DNA of 64,000 nucleotides, taken from Podospora comata. Lineage: Eukaryota; Ascomycota; Sordariomycetes; Sordariales; Podosporaceae. Where the stretch lies: the NCBI GenBank assembly GCA_017354895.1, contig CP071494.1, positions 4,402,001-4,466,000 on the forward strand, given 5' to 3'. How positions within the stretch are numbered: position 1 is the first letter of the stretch; each line of letters starts with the position of its first letter. Positions 36,308 through 49,185 of this stretch are shown one piece after another. Position numbers and translations under genes: made by a program. The notes under the pieces are model-generated. The model saw nothing but the letters and a program-made list of their open reading frames with translations, was not told the DNA's origin and ran no database searches.

Positions 36308-37372
36308 ATGACAGACCTCCTCAAAAAACCCCGCCGAATAGCCCTCGGCTGTGAGGGCTCAGCCAACAAACTGGGCATTGGCATCATCCTCCACGAAAAC
36401 GACACCTCCACCGTCCTCTCCAACATCCGCCACACCTTCGTCTCCCCCCCCGGCACCGGCTTCCTCCCCAAAGACACCGCCGCCCACCACCGCTCCTTCT
36501 TCGTCCGCATCGCCCTCCAAGCCCTCCGTGTCGCCAACATCACCATCCCAGATATAGACTGCATCTGCTACACCCGCGGCCCCGGCATGGGCGCCCCCCT
36601 CACCTCGGTCGCCATCGCCGCCCGAACCCTTTCTCTCTTGTGGAACAAACCCCTCGTCGGCGTCAACCACTGCGTAGGCCACATCGAAATGGGCCGCGCC
36701 ATCACCGGCGCCTCCCACCCCGTAGTATTGTACGTTTCCGGAGGCAACACCCAAGTCATAGCCTACGCCGAGCAACGCTACCGCATCTTTGGCGAAGCCC
36801 TCGACATAGCGGTAGGAAACTGCCTAGACAGATTCGCCCGAACACTAGAAATAAGCAACGACCCTGCCCCAGGGTATAATATCGAACAGCTCGCCAAACA
36901 AGGCGGGCGCATCCTCCTCGACCTCCCCTATGCAGTAAAAGGGATGGACTGCTCCTTCAGCGGGATCCTAACCCGGGCGGACGAGCTGGCGGCGCATATG
37001 AAGAGCGGGGGGAAAGGCCCAGACGGGGAAGCGTTTACACCCGCGGATCTGTGCTTTTCGCTTCAGGAAACGATTTTTGCCATGCTGGTCGAGATCACGG
37101 AACGGGCGATGGCGCACGTGGGGAGTTCCCAGGTTTTGATCGTGGGGGGTGTGGGCTGCAACGAAAGATTACAGGAAATGATGGGTGCCATGGCGGTGGA
37201 GAGGGGGGGGAGCGTCTATGCCACAGACGAGAGGTTCTGCATCGACAATGGGATCATGATTGCGCACGCTGGGCTGCTGGCATACGAGACTGGGTTCCAG
37301 ACCCCCATCGAGGAAAGTACGTGTACCCAGCGGTTTAGGACGGATGAGGTGTTGGTGAAATGGAGAAAGTGA
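36308..37372 (+). CDS. KAE1: KEOPS/EKC subunit Kae1, tRNA t6A synthase
   Basis: Single uninterrupted exon of 354 aa, the full length of the eukaryotic Kae1/OSGEP family. Visible motifs are the nucleotide-binding start ([18 protein letters not shown]), [15 protein letters not shown], the metal-binding [11 protein letters not shown] (HxxxH), [23 protein letters not shown], and the C-terminal [14 protein letters not shown] and [12 protein letters not shown]. In the KEOPS complex it transfers the threonylcarbamoyl group made by Sua5 to A37 of ANN-decoding tRNAs. It has no mitochondrial presequence, which separates it from the paralogue Qri7. It faces the AMPK-beta gene tail-to-tail with 452 bp between stops. 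Confidence 0.97.
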   Translation: MTDLLKKPRRIALGCEGSANKLGIGIILHENDTSTVLSNIRHTFVSPPGTGFLPKDTAAHHRSFFVRIALQALRVANITIPDIDCICYTRGPGMGAPLTSVAIAARTLSLLWNKPLVGVNHCVGHIEMGRAITGASHPVVLYVSGGNTQVIAYAEQRYRIFGEALDIAVGNCLDRFARTLEISNDPAPGYNIEQLAKQGGRILLDLPYAVKGMDCSFSGILTRADELAAHMKSGGKGPDGEAFTPADLCFSLQETIFAMLVEITERAMAHVGSSQVLIVGGVGCNERLQEMMGAMAVERGGSVYATDERFCIDNGIMIAHAGLLAYETGFQTPIEESTCTQRFRTDEVLVKWRK

Positions 37373-37824
37373 TGAATGATACCAAAGAGAAGAAGAAACA
37401 AGGTTTCACACTGAACTAAACAAACAGTTTTGGACCCCCTGTGAAAAGGTAGTTGTATTTGTATCTGGTCGGGCTGGTGGCCGTTTGGATCAAACAGTCC
37501 ATCACCCCACCCACTCGTCATTTCCCCCGTTTCAACAAAAGCTCCGACATACATCATATCGAGACACGCAATTCTCACATGAGCCCAAGTGATATCTCTT
37601 TCTCTTTCAGACCATCAAAAACGTAGCCCGCCCGGCATACACACACACCATCATCTTCTGATGGTGTTACCAAAGTCTGGCCACCATTCATATTACTCCA
37701 AGAAACCCCGGCCTCTAAAAACACTGCCATGCAAAAAAACAAAGCCCTGCCTCCCGCCACCACCAATCCATGATAGTAATAATTCTTGGAATTAGCGTTA
37801 AATCATGTAGGAAAAAGGAAATAT
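37373..37824. other. KAE1/AMPK-beta convergent 3' region
   Basis: 452 bp hold both 3' UTRs; no further feature seen. Confidence 0.6.
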
Positions 37825-39408
37825 CTAGATCCCTTCTGTCGTCGTGGGCTTGTACATGATCGTGGTCACATACTAGTTGGTACAGGTCAGCTTACCATCA
37901 ACAAAACTCTTATTACTACAAATAAACATACCTTGCTCTTATACCTCGTCGTCGCTGAAACTGCCAAAATGTTATTCTTGATGCTGCTCGTCGCCAAGTG
38001 ATTCAACACCGTATGGTTCGGCATGTTCAAGACGCTATTGTCGTCCTTGATCAGCGTCGCCGCGTTCAAAATCGGTTTGCCCAAGAAGCCGGGAAGTGCT
38101 GGTGGCATGGGGAGCTTCTCAATCGCCGAGCAGGCAGTATTGTACTGTGGCGCATCCTCCTGCAGATCAAAGTCGAGGAGATATCTTGGGATCTTGTGGG
38201 CAAACAGCTCGGCTGGCGGACAGTCCCTGAAGCTGGCTTTTGGCTGCTGCTGGTTCGACTCCTCTTCCGAGACGGGGTTCTGCGACCTCTCAGTCGTCTG
38301 CTGTCCGTCCTTGGCCGGAGCTCCAGCTGCCGCGGCACCACTACCACTTTCCGCGGCGGAGGGGAGGTCGTCTGGGTTGACTTCGATGTAGTTGACAAGG
38401 TTATTTCCAAAGTCGACAGTTGTTGGGAGGTCGGGGGATGTCTGCATTTGGCCATCTACCAAGAATCGAATGTGGTGGGTGCCGGGGAGAATGTCGATCG
38501 TGGTCGCAAATACACCTGGCCGTCCCTCGCTGTGTCGAAGAAAATCTTTGTTAGCCTCTTCTTCAGAACCCAAATTCTGCGCTGAACGGGGCCTTCAACA
38601 GCACTTACACCGGATGTAACCTCGTCTTGCGATTCCACTGAAAGATGGTCCCCGTAACGTAGACCTTGTCACCTCCGCGCTTCCATTCTAACCTCGTGGG
38701 CACCGTCGGCCTATTCTTGTCCACCAAAAGTCCCTCTGGATCATCGTCCTCAAACACCGAAGCATTGCTGACATTTGACGGGGGGCGCACCAGCCCTTGC
38801 GAATCCAACTCCTCGACATTCTCCAATGGCTGTCCAATATCGGCAGGCGAGATAATCGGCGATCCGGGCGTGTGAACCTCCTCCTCAATGGGGAGGGGCA
38901 GCCGCGGCGGGCGCGTCATATACGACATATCTTGCAAGCTACTATGCGGCATGACGACGGATTCGTATATGTCTTCGGACCTTGGGGAGCGGGGCGACCT
39001 CGGGGACGAAGGCGAGTTGTGAGAATAAGGGACAGCCACGGGCTTGGCGGGCTCATGCGAGGGGCCGGGTATGCCCTGCTTGACGTCGACGGGCTTCGCA
39101 ACCGTCGTGGAGCGGTCAGCCGTCACCGAGGACGACGGGGTGGAATAACCCGGGGGGGATGCGGCGCGGGGTCGGTGCTGCAGTGATTTTGGCCGGTTGC
39201 TGCTGCTGGACGGTGGCTGGACGGCGGTGCCCTGGGCTTGGGTGAGGGAGGGTTCGGGCGGGGCGGCGACCCGGTGAGTCTGTACCGGAATCGGATGTTT
39301 GTTATCTCGCCTCACGGGCCGTGGAGACTCATTTTGGCTTCCTGGGGCGTTGGATTGGAAGGATGACGACTGGCTCGTGGGCTTTGATGTGGAGGGACTG
39401 TTTCCCAT
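37825..39408 (-). CDS. GAL83: AMPK/SNF1 kinase beta subunit (Gal83/Sip2 type)
   Basis: Three exons, 39408-38609, 38529-37932 and 37872-37825, with introns of 79 and 59 bp; 481 aa. MGNSPS at the N-terminus is an N-myristoylation signal, shared with many AMPK betas. A disordered Ser/Pro/Arg-rich region runs to about 240, with repeated SPRSPRSPRS. A CBM48 glycogen-binding-type domain at about 245-330 (VYVTGTIFQWNRKTRLHP, GTHHIRFLVDG, NYIEV) is split by the first intron. The C-terminal ASC domain (about 375-481) has IPRYLLDFDLQ, PPALPGFLGKPILN, LNHLATSSI and YKSKYVTTIMYKP. It tethers the Snf1 kinase to the gamma subunit and sets its location. The last exon codes only 15 residues. Divergent from SPT4. 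Confidence 0.95.
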
Positions 39409-39522
39409 TTTTAATCAACCTTTCTTCTCCGGGCGTGCCTGCTGTCTGATAGCAGCACACGCGAACCCGAAACAAAATCGAAGGGTGGGAGAGCAGTGAA
39501 GCTTGGGCTGGCGGGTACGGGG

Positions 39523-39565
39523 TGGTGCTGGGTGCTGGGTGCTGGGTGCTAGGAGGTGCTGGGTC
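39523..39565. repeat. TGCTGGG tandem repeat
   Basis: About five copies of a 7 bp TGCTGGG/TGCTGGGT unit, the last ones imperfect, about 115 bp upstream of the AMPK-beta start. Confidence 0.85.
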
Positions 39566-40052
39566 CTAGCGGAGATTCGCTATGTAACAGAAAAACACAA
39601 CAGATGGGAGTGCCGGAGAACAACAACAAAGGGGAGACTGGCTCAACCTTGACTCCGATACGGTTAAGAAAAGAAGCGGACGACAGAGAATTCGGCCAGT
39701 TTCAACCGCGGGTAAAGCCAATCCAGAAGGTAAATGGTTCAGCAGATGGAGGTGCTGAGGTCCACTGTCTGGGGGTTCAGTCGTTTTTGATGGATCGATA
39801 AAGATCCCCCCCAAGCAGGTTTCCCCTCGCTCCACCACCACAAGTCATATGTGGTCCGTGTCACCCATGTCACCCAGAGCCGGGGTCCCAGTCCCTGCCC
39901 AGCCAATTGCGCCCCCACTGGTGGACGTCTTCGTGCATCTTCACCAGCTGGTTGCAACTCTCACTTACATACATCCTCTCACTCATCAAAGGCCTTACTT
40001 ATTCAAAGCTCAGCATTCCCAACCAAAGCCCCCGCTCACTTCTACCACCCCC

Positions 40053-40114
40053 CACTTCACTTCACTTCACTCTCTCTCATCCCATCTCTCATCCCCTCTC
40101 ATCCCCTCTCATCC
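40053..40114. repeat. Pyrimidine-rich tandem repeats before SPT4
   Basis: CACTT units (40053-40070) are followed by repeated CTCATCCC(CT) units up to three bases before the SPT4 start. This is probably 5' UTR or core promoter; C/T-rich tracts are common near fungal transcription starts. Confidence 0.8.
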
Positions 40115-40117
40115 AAA

Positions 40118-40540
40118 ATGTCCGAAAACTACGTCGCCCCCGGCCAACAGCGCTACCTTCGCGCCTGCATGGTCTGCAGCATAGTCATGACCCATCAGCG
40201 TTTCCGAGACGAAGGCTGCCCCAACTGCGAAGAGTTCCTCCACCTCCAAGGCTCCAGCGAGCAAATCGAGTCCTGCACCTCGTCCGTCTTCGAGGGCCTC
40301 ATCGCCATCGCCGACCCGACCAAGTCCTGGATAGCCAAATACAACCGCCTCGACGGCTACGTCCGCGGCACCTACGCCAACAAGGTCCTCGGCCAGCTGC
40401 CAGACGAGATCCGCACCATGCTGGAGGAGGAGTATAGGATTCAGTATATCCCGTAAGTTTGGCGCGCTCTTTCGACTCATCACTGCTATGTGCTAACTGT
40501 GCATGACAGGCGCGATGGTAGCGCTACGGAGGCGGACTGA
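40118..40540 (+). CDS. SPT4: Transcription elongation factor Spt4
   Basis: Two exons, 40118-40452 and 40510-40540, with a 57 bp intron; 121 aa. A zinc finger at residues about 17-40 uses CMVC and CPNC pairs. It continues [10 protein letters not shown], then the conserved [21 protein letters not shown] and [14 protein letters not shown]. Spt4 binds the NGN domain of Spt5, forming DSIF, which clamps RNA polymerase II during elongation. The frame stays open upstream to an ATG at 39851, but family alignment and the short YLRACMVC lead support the start at 40118. The second exon encodes only the acidic tail DGSATEAD. Confidence 0.97.
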
Positions 40541-40993
40541 GCAGAGTTATGGTGGTGTGAGTGGTGATGAGATGAAAAAATGTATCATAATTAATGTAGC
40601 TGTGTGCGATTGAAGCTTTTTTCTTGCATCAATAGCGGGTTGGGAATGGCGCAAAATTAATTAAAACTGGAAGACTTTTGAGATTTCAAGGACGTCTGTT
40701 TTGGGTATTCATATGTTTTGGAAGCTGTCTCGAAGAGCCGCCAATTTCTTGCACCTAAGGCAAAGTCACACTATCATCACGGTATAATCTGGATTCTTGG
40801 AGTCATCACCACTATCAACTCACACCAGTAATATATCTAGGTTACCACGCTTTCCCCCCTCCATGATGTTTTATTGTGCTGTTAACCGTCCGACGCCCCG
40901 CAGCCGTCACAACCATCCATACGTGACAGAAAACGCCCACCCGAATCCCTCTTCTCCGCACTATAAAAACCAACCATCGGTAGCATGACACCA
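40541..40993. other. SPT4/APL4 convergent 3' region
   Basis: 453 bp hold two facing 3' UTRs; no other feature seen. Confidence 0.6.
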
Positions 40994-43799
40994 TTAAGCA
41001 GGCTCCTGCCAAGCAACCACATCCATTACCTGTCCCGCCGCGGGGTGAGTATACCCAATCTTCAAGCGCAACCGCAGAGGCTGTTCACAGGATTGTTAGC
41101 AAAGTACTTTTGTACCATGGAACGTACAATCACTTACCCCCTTGCAACCCGCTACCCTCATCATTTGTGTGGCCTCAGCACCATGCGCCACATCTGTCGA
41201 TGAAATGCTGAGTAACTGCAACTTCTGTGATTTTGGCACAGCAGCCTGCAGCCCAACATTGGAGAGAGGGGCCCCAGACGTGTTCTTGAATCTGGCGATG
41301 GCCTGAACTGTGCCTTCCGTGTTTCTTTGTGTCTGGATAGTCACGTTCAGGCCGTTGTTGTCGTAGCATGGGTGTCCAACTGGGGCAGCAGGAGCAGCGG
41401 CCGCCTGTGGTGCTGGGACAGCATCCATGGAGAAGATGGCGGCGCTGGGTGGAGGGACGGCAGCAGCCGGGCCGGGAGGTGGCGTGGACGTTGGTCCTTG
41501 CGAAAAGAGATCCATGATCGAGGCCACATTGGACTGTGCCGGAGCTGGCGAAGAGCTGGTAGGAGCCGGGGCGCTGGCTCCTCCAAGAATATCCGCAAGC
41601 AAATCCGCGTTCTGAGTGCCATTGACTGGCGATGGGGACGATGGTCCGCTATCGCCCATGAGGTCGAAAAGAAGATCCTCCTCTTTCGGCTTGAGAGACT
41701 TGGACTTCCTGTTGTCCGCCTTCTTCGTCTTCTTCGCCGCTTCGCCAAGTACTCGTGATGATTCCTTGATCTGAGGAGGCGGCATCTTCTCGAGCACACC
41801 ACGGCGAATGTCGTCGTATGAAAACAGGTTGCTGAACTCAACCGCACGTTGTTGCACCTCGACGTCCAAACTTGTCTGGTGGTTTTGCAGCAGGCGCCGT
41901 ATCCGTTCGATCTGTGCTGGCTCGGAGAACCTGGTCGTGAGTTTGACCAAGGCTGTGATCACATACTCGGTGGTAACCTGAGTACCATAACTGCTGCTAA
42001 GAATGGTGGAGAAGAGATCAACGATTTCGTGCTCCTTGACCTCCTTCACCAATTCCTCCTCCTCGTACTGACCACCACGGAGCAGAGCATCGCCATACTC
42101 ACCAATACACCAGGCACCGGCTTGTGTCAAGCTCTCCTGTGTGATGTCCTTTTTGAGATTCGCGTAAAGCTTTTGTACGGCATACGTCTGAAGCTCAGGG
42201 GTTGTGGCGATAAGACGAACGAAGGACGACAAGATCGGCTCCTTCACGTAATTGCCCGCCAAGCTCAGAACGCGCAACATGGTATCGAATTGCCACCTCT
42301 TGTTTGGTGCATAACGGTCCGCAGCGACGCCAATTTGGGTGGTCATGGTTGGCTTAAACTCGTTATCGGCCACCTCCAAGAATGCCAACAGTTCCCTAAT
42401 CAGAACCCGAACATTGCTCTCGTTGATGAGGGTAAAGCTGAGGTCCAAGGCTCTTCTCCTGATGCTGATATCGGGATCCCTGAGACACTCCAAAATAGTA
42501 TTCCGATGTCTCTGTACGGCGTTGGTATCGATGGCCACCACCTTGACCAAGGTGTTCAGCGCGACGTAGCGAATGTTGTTATCCTTGTTCGTCAAGAACT
42601 TGCCCAGAATATTCACACCCAGAACACGCAAGCCAGAGTCCGCCTCGATATCCAGAATCGTCCGTACCGCCTCGTAGAGAATCGAGTTTCCAACATTCTT
42701 GGAAGAGTCGGTGTTGGTCGCGACCTGCGCGAGAATATCGTTGATCTGTTCTGTTACCTGGGCATCATTGCGGGCCAAAACACGAAGCAACCGCAGAAGC
42801 TTGACCTGCAAGAAGGGGTCTGTAATTCCAGTGACGTCGTGCTCAGGGGCATATCCCGAGGATGCCAGCCCCTTCAGAATCCTCACGAGAGCAGGGACGA
42901 ACTGCTTAAACTTGTCGACAATTCCCTCCTCACCGCCCTCGGCTTCGTCGGCCTCGCAAAGACTGTTGACCAAGGTCAGGCCGCAGAGCAGCACGCCGTG
43001 ATTCCTATCGGACAGAAGCTGGCTCGCCTTTTCGATAAAGTGTTCTTGTAGGTCTGGTACTTTTCGACAAATCCGCATGGCGCAGAGGGCTGCTTTTCGT
43101 CGAATATAAGGGTTCGCGGTGGATATCAGGTTCTCGATCTGACTGAACAAATCTCTCGACATTTCGACCGAGGCGATGTTTCCGAGAGTACACAAGGCAA
43201 GACCGACCACGTATTGATTAGAATGTTGCAGGTCACTAGTACCATCGAGTCAGTTGGTTGTAGGGTTCTCTGCCAGAGCAAATGGACGCACTTTTGGAGA
43301 GAGTTGGTGACCAAGGTGAGAACCTCCTGGTTCTCGTCCAGCAGCAAACTTGTTGCCAAATGCCCTAACCGCTTGTCGGCGAAACGAGGTGATGCGAGAA
43401 GCTTCAAGCACTCAATCTGGCCGAAATGAGTGCGCTCGCCAAGCGTGAAGAGGTAGAGTAGCTTGGCCACATTGTTCCGCCTGTACCGTTCCTACTATCA
43501 GCACACACACTGCCCAACCCAGACTGTCTGTCTCCAGGGGTCGATGATATATGTACCTGACACCGTGGTCTGCGCTCTCTTCCCTGAAGCTGGCACGGAT
43601 GGATGCGCTTTCTTTCTGAATGACGGCTCTTTCGTCGGCGATGGTCTTCGCGGCGCGTACGTTGCGGATGAACTGCTTGACTGTGGGGTTGCAGGCACGT
43701 CAGTAACTCCCGATACGGCTGGCTGGCTGGCTGGCGATACATTGGCGCAGATGTAGGTAGGCAAAGGGAATGGCGGGCATTAAACTCACGGGAGCTCAT
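40994..43799 (-). CDS. APL4: AP-1 clathrin adaptor gamma subunit
   Basis: Five exons, 43799-43790, 43680-43557, 43480-43292, 43235-41138 and 41080-40994; introns 109, 76, 56 and 57 bp; 835 aa. The first exon codes only MSS plus one base. The adaptin trunk (about 1-580) includes [53 protein letters not shown] and [14 protein letters not shown]. The hinge (about 590-700) holds clathrin-binding strings LLFDLMGDS and IMDLFSQ. The gamma-ear (about 715-835) contains [16 protein letters not shown] and ends in VAWQEPA. AP-1 sorts cargo between the trans-Golgi network and endosomes with clathrin; clathrin light chain and Tlg2 lie within 10 kb. The GAE ending requires the last splice, which is in frame. 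Confidence 0.96.
43717..43734. repeat. GGCT tandem repeat in APL4 intron 1
   Basis: Four to five GGCT units lie inside the 109 bp first intron. Confidence 0.8.
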
Positions 43800-44926
43800 G
43801 GTGACTTTATTAGGGCCCTCGTAGGGGCCTAGGGGAGAATTCGGTCCAGAATTGAGAGCGGGAGGTTTGGAGGAGGTTGTTCGTGTGTTCGCTAGTTGCA
43901 GACCGTTGCCGCATTACCAGATGGTCTCTCACAGCGATGTGGCTCTGCGTGCTGTCCGCTGGAGGTTCAGGGTGGCAGCTGTCGGACCCATGTCGCATTC
44001 GGTGCCTCAGGCAGCGTCCATTGCGATTGGCGTCTGTTCCAGACCCTGAGGGTTCAGAGTGGGTCGCTTCCCCCTTTCAATAATCTCGACACTTGTCATT
44101 GAAAGAGGCCTGCAAAGCATAGGTGCAATGGAGGATTTCAAGATGGAGAGATGAAATTCTGTAGAGAAATAAAAGTCCCCGTCAGAATTGCTGTCGTTGT
44201 GTGTGCTCGCTGAGGCTATCTCACCATGGCTTCAGGTCTCACTCTTCCAAGGAACCTGAAAAAGGGGTAAAATAGGGGCTGCAGGCAAGCACACCCTGAC
44301 TGACCCTTTGTCAACTAATGGACTTTTCGACTCTTGCAAGAGTCTAATTCATACCATACAGCTGATTGAGGTTGAAATCAGACTTTGAACGACGTTTATG
44401 TAAGGTCAAGATAATCTTTTGATCATTGTTTAGGCGCTCAGTTTTAGCCTTTGAGTCATGACCGAAAGAAGGGCTGAACCAGACAAACACTGAGTGTTGC
44501 TTTCAATTTCTCACGATACGTGGGTTGATATCTCAAACTCATTTCATACAAAGAGCAACCGCTGCAACGTGCGGCTATCCAGAGCAATAAACCATTACAA
44601 CTGTTGCTCTCAATCGATTAATCCCTTTGCGGAACAATGTCCAAGCGACTATTCAGTGCATACCAAATGCAAGGCCGTTGAATGTAAATAAACTCGACCC
44701 GACTGACCGTTTAACCTCTGACACAAGCCACGAACCAGCCAATATCAAACCCAAAATTCTCTTCACTTCATTATATCTCTCGCCTCCCACAAATAAGAAA
44801 GCTCCTAGATATTCCCATCCCTCCGACCTCAATCTCACACCAACTCACCACATACATATTTCTCAACCATCCACCTCAACCTCCACCAAACCCACCCTAA
44901 AGCATCCTCTAGAGCCAACAACCAAA
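43800..44926. promoter_or_regulatory. APL4 / small-protein divergent region
   Basis: 1.13 kb between start codons of opposite strand. The stretch near 44870-44926 is A/C-rich leader sequence. No other feature recognised. Confidence 0.5.
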
Positions 44927-45249
44927 ATGGAACCACCACAACCTCCCAAAGCAATCCGATTGTAAGCCCCTTTCCCCCCTCCCCGTCCCCATGCTCCCCA
45001 TCCATCTAACAACCTCTCAGCCCCCGCTCCAAAAGAATTCTCCTCCTCGCCTTCGCCGCAACAGCAGCCTTCCTCCCCCGACCCTCCTCCTTCGGCTCCG
45101 GCGGCGGTGGCGGCCCAACATGCGGCATGGACGCAGTCATGATCCCCACCGCCATCCGCCTCCGCGAGAGCATCAAAGAACGAGCTGGCGGGACTCGCAA
45201 CATCCCACGACCGCCCCTGTATCTCACCCGACCGACAACAAAAGCTTAA
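44927..45249 (+). CDS. Small predicted single-pass membrane protein
   Basis: Two exons, 44927-44961 and 45021-45249; 87 aa. The 59 bp intron has a GTAAGC donor, a TCTAAC branch site and a CTCAG acceptor, and it joins the frame cleanly. The product starts MEPPQPPKAIRFPRSKR, has one short hydrophobic segment (ILLLAFAATAAFL, about 18-30), then a Gly run and a basic Pro/Arg tail. The basic flank before the hydrophobic stretch suggests a mitochondrial inner-membrane or ER tail, but I do not recognise a family. Strong C/G use at third positions in exon 2 resembles the real neighbours. It could still be a chance frame; the splice signals are the main support. Confidence 0.55.
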
Positions 45250-46373
45250 GAAACCGATCATCAACTTTCGACCAAAAGAGACTTTGCAACACTTGTTCAA
45301 AGTCTCACCAACAAAAATGCCAGAGAGACACTTAACAAAAACAACGTGTTGCTTCCCTCTCGGAAAGGTCATCGAGTAAAATCTGAAAAAGGAGGAATGG
45401 AGTTATTGCCTGGGCTTACACAACCAGCTGGTAACGGAGGAGGATGGGAAGAACTGCACGTAAAGAAAGGAATCCTTGGAAAAATCACACCTACTACAAC
45501 ACCCGACATAGAATAATTACACCCAACCCACCTCACCTCACCTCTCGCATCACATCGAGCATCATCTACACATTCTCCCCTTTGTTCGTCTACCTTAGCC
45601 AGCCCTATAGGGCTGAGCCTCGTTTTCGGCTTCCCTAGTACATAGTATCGTCCAGCACTGCCACAATCATCATGCACGAGCGGGAGGAGGCGGATGCTTC
45701 CTTGGGGGACCAAGATCATTATATACTAGCGGCTGGCTCGGCAAAAATGACGTTAATGGTCAGCTTATTATTCCCCCCTCTCTTCATTGCTTGTGTCACT
45801 TGTCTTGTTCCTGTGTAACTTTGGGCAATTGGGTACACACACAAGTCTATTCCCTTCTAAAATAGGCTTCTCATTATCAACCCTACACTAAGAATATCCC
45901 GCTGGACAAAAAGAACATCGCGCTGAAGTCGAAAAGGCAAAGAGTCGTCAAGACGCAAACAACGAGGCGGTGGTCAGCTCCCGACCTTGAATAGCCAACA
46001 AAAACAGACTAACCCCCTCGACCCAGAAGGCAGGCCCAGAAGTCTTTTGTGTTTGCTGAATGATTCCCACCCCTTCAATCATCAATACCACCTTCACTGT
46101 TTGATGCTTGGTGTTGGCGTACCCCACTGACCCCTGAAACCCCCCGGAAAAGGGGAGCATCCATAGGGTGGAGATGGCGTCAAGCATGATGCCCAATAGA
46201 GAACAGGGGAATCCCTTGCGATTGATGTTTGATATCAAACCTCTGGCGATAAAACCCTACCCGACGCTGACCGGGGCAGACCCATCCAGAATGAAGTAGA
46301 AAGAAAAATCCGAAACATTAGACGCAGGTTTTCGTAAGACGTGACGTTAAAGGCAAATTGGCTGCTTCGGAGT
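45250..46373. other. Convergent intergenic region
   Basis: 1.12 kb between the small-protein gene and calmodulin. It probably includes a long calmodulin 3' UTR. No coding frame with family resemblance. Confidence 0.5.
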
Positions 46374-47354
<981 letters not shown>

Positions 47355-47989
47355 CTTGATGTGTTTGTAGTGAACGAAAGTTGGTTATGGATGCGTGGAA
47401 GCGATTCTGAAGGGATCTGATCTGGCAGCAGCGGTGTTTGCAGAAGGCCAAAGAACGAAGTGTAGCGTCTCGGCGAGCTGATGGAGTCGTCGTGAGGGTC
47501 AGATTAAATGAGACGCAAGCTTTCGAGAAGGGATGCGGGGCCCCCCCCTTCTGGAGAGGCGCCCGGGCCTCCAGCGGGCCTGCATTGCTGCCTTCTCCTG
47601 GGTGCGCGCAACTGCCAAGGCACCACGCCGCCTTCTGTTGGCGTTGACAGCTCCACCGTCACTGTCAGCCATGTTCCCTAAGGCCCACAGGTGCTGGCAG
47701 CTGACGGCCGCCCTTCCCCCAAGGCTGTTCCAGCTCTCCAGCGCGCCAGCCAAGGGGTCCCAGCCGGTCCTCTCACTGCGCCTCCTGCAATTGGCAATTG
47801 TGTCTGCTTCCAGTTGGCGTCATCATCCAGAGAGCGAGCGAGTAGCCGGAGCGCATTACGACGGTGATTTACGATGTGATGTCGCAACATCCACATTTGC
47901 GGCAACATACACCACAAGACGGCCCCTCACTCCTTTACAACTTCCCATAGCGAATTGAAGGGACCACTTCTACCCTTCCTGCGTCCGCC
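47355..47989. promoter_or_regulatory. Divergent calmodulin/TLG2 promoter
   Basis: 635 bp between start codons. It is GC-rich near 47540-47760, with no specific sites recognised. Confidence 0.6.
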
Positions 47990-49185
47990 ATGTGGCGAGA
48001 CCGCACAAATCTGTAGGTGGCAGCTTGCCAGTTCGTTCTGTTTGGAAAGACGTGAGCTAACGTGTTTGATCCAGCTACATTTCGTACCGGCAGTCCTACG
48101 CCCACCACCCGGCACAACGAAACCGATATGGGCCATCCACCGTGGGCGAGCGCTTCGGCGGAAGCAGCGGCGCCAGCACAGGAGTGCTCTTCTCGACAGA
48201 CGAGGACCGCAGGGGGCTGTTATCTGCCGGAGCGTACGATGTGGACGATGGCGATGCCGTGATCGAAATGGACTTGCTTCCCCCACGATGGGCCGACGTG
48301 TCAGACGAAGTCAGCGAGATCTTGGCCGATATTGCGCAAAAGAGCCAGAAGCTGGAACGGCTGCATCAGAAACATGTGCTGCCGGGGTTCAACGACGAGG
48401 ACACCAAAAAGGCCGAGGAAAGAGAGATTGAGAAGTTGACGCAGGCCATCACGAAGGGATTTCACGACTGCCACGGATGCATACAACGGATAGAGCAGAT
48501 GGTTCGTGAGGGCAAACAGACGGGCCAGATGAGCAAGGCCGACGAGACTATGGCCAAGAATATCCAGGTGAACTTGGCCACCAGGGTGCAGGAAGTGAGT
48601 TCGTTGTTTAGGAAGAAACAGAGCAATTATCTGAAGAGTAAGAATGCACCCAAATTGTCAAGTATGGAGCTATGGCGGATGCTGACTTTCTTTGCAGAAC
48701 TCAAGGGCATGTCTGGACTGATAAGCCCGATGGACCAAACGTCGACATCATTAAGTGGGGGTGGACCATCTCTTATGGAATCTGATGCGGATAGAACTTA
48801 TTCGCAAGCTACACTGCAGGCAGCTACACACCAGAAACTTCTCCACTCAAACGACGCTGCCATTGCGCAACGCGAGCGAGAGATTGAGGAGATCGCACAG
48901 GGCATCATCGACTTGGCGAATTTGTTCCGCGATTTACAAACGATGGTCATTGACCAGGGCACCATGCTGGATAGGATAGACTACAATGTCGAGTCCATGT
49001 CGAGCGACGTGAAAGAAGCTGCCAAGGAGCTCAAAGTTGCAGAAGGATATCAGAAGAAGACGATCAAGCGGAAGATCATCTTACTTCTGTTGCTTCTAAT
49101 CGCCGCGGTAATCATATTGCTGGTCATCAAGCCCAAGAACCACGGGGGCTCACCACCCAGCCCCCCACCAAGCGAGGACGATTAG
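47990..49185 (+). CDS. TLG2: t-SNARE Tlg2 (syntaxin-16 type)
   Basis: Three exons, 47990-48012, 48075-48637 and 48698-49185; introns 62 and 60 bp; 357 aa. It opens MWRDRTNLYISYRQSYAHHP, typical of fungal Tlg2 and like the Vps45-binding N-peptide of that family. An Habc domain follows (about 75-200, DEVSEILADIAQKSQKLERL). The SNARE helix at about 255-315 includes IAQREREIEEIAQGIIDLAN and has the central zero-layer Q in LQTMVIDQGTMLDRIDYNVE. A C-terminal anchor ILLLLLLIAAVIILLVI is followed by a short lumenal Pro-rich tail. It drives fusion of endosome-derived vesicles at the trans-Golgi network. The second intron is stop-free and divisible by three. Confidence 0.95.

Larger units (their letters stand above)
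39409..40117. promoter_or_regulatory. Divergent AMPK-beta/SPT4 promoter
   Basis: 709 bp between the start codons. It contains a TGCTGGG tandem repeat on the AMPK side and pyrimidine-rich tandem repeats on the SPT4 side, listed separately. Confidence 0.6.

Noticed and set aside
41849-43051. 400-codon plus-strand frame
   Set aside because: Antisense to the gamma-adaptin trunk, which is unmistakable in the other strand.
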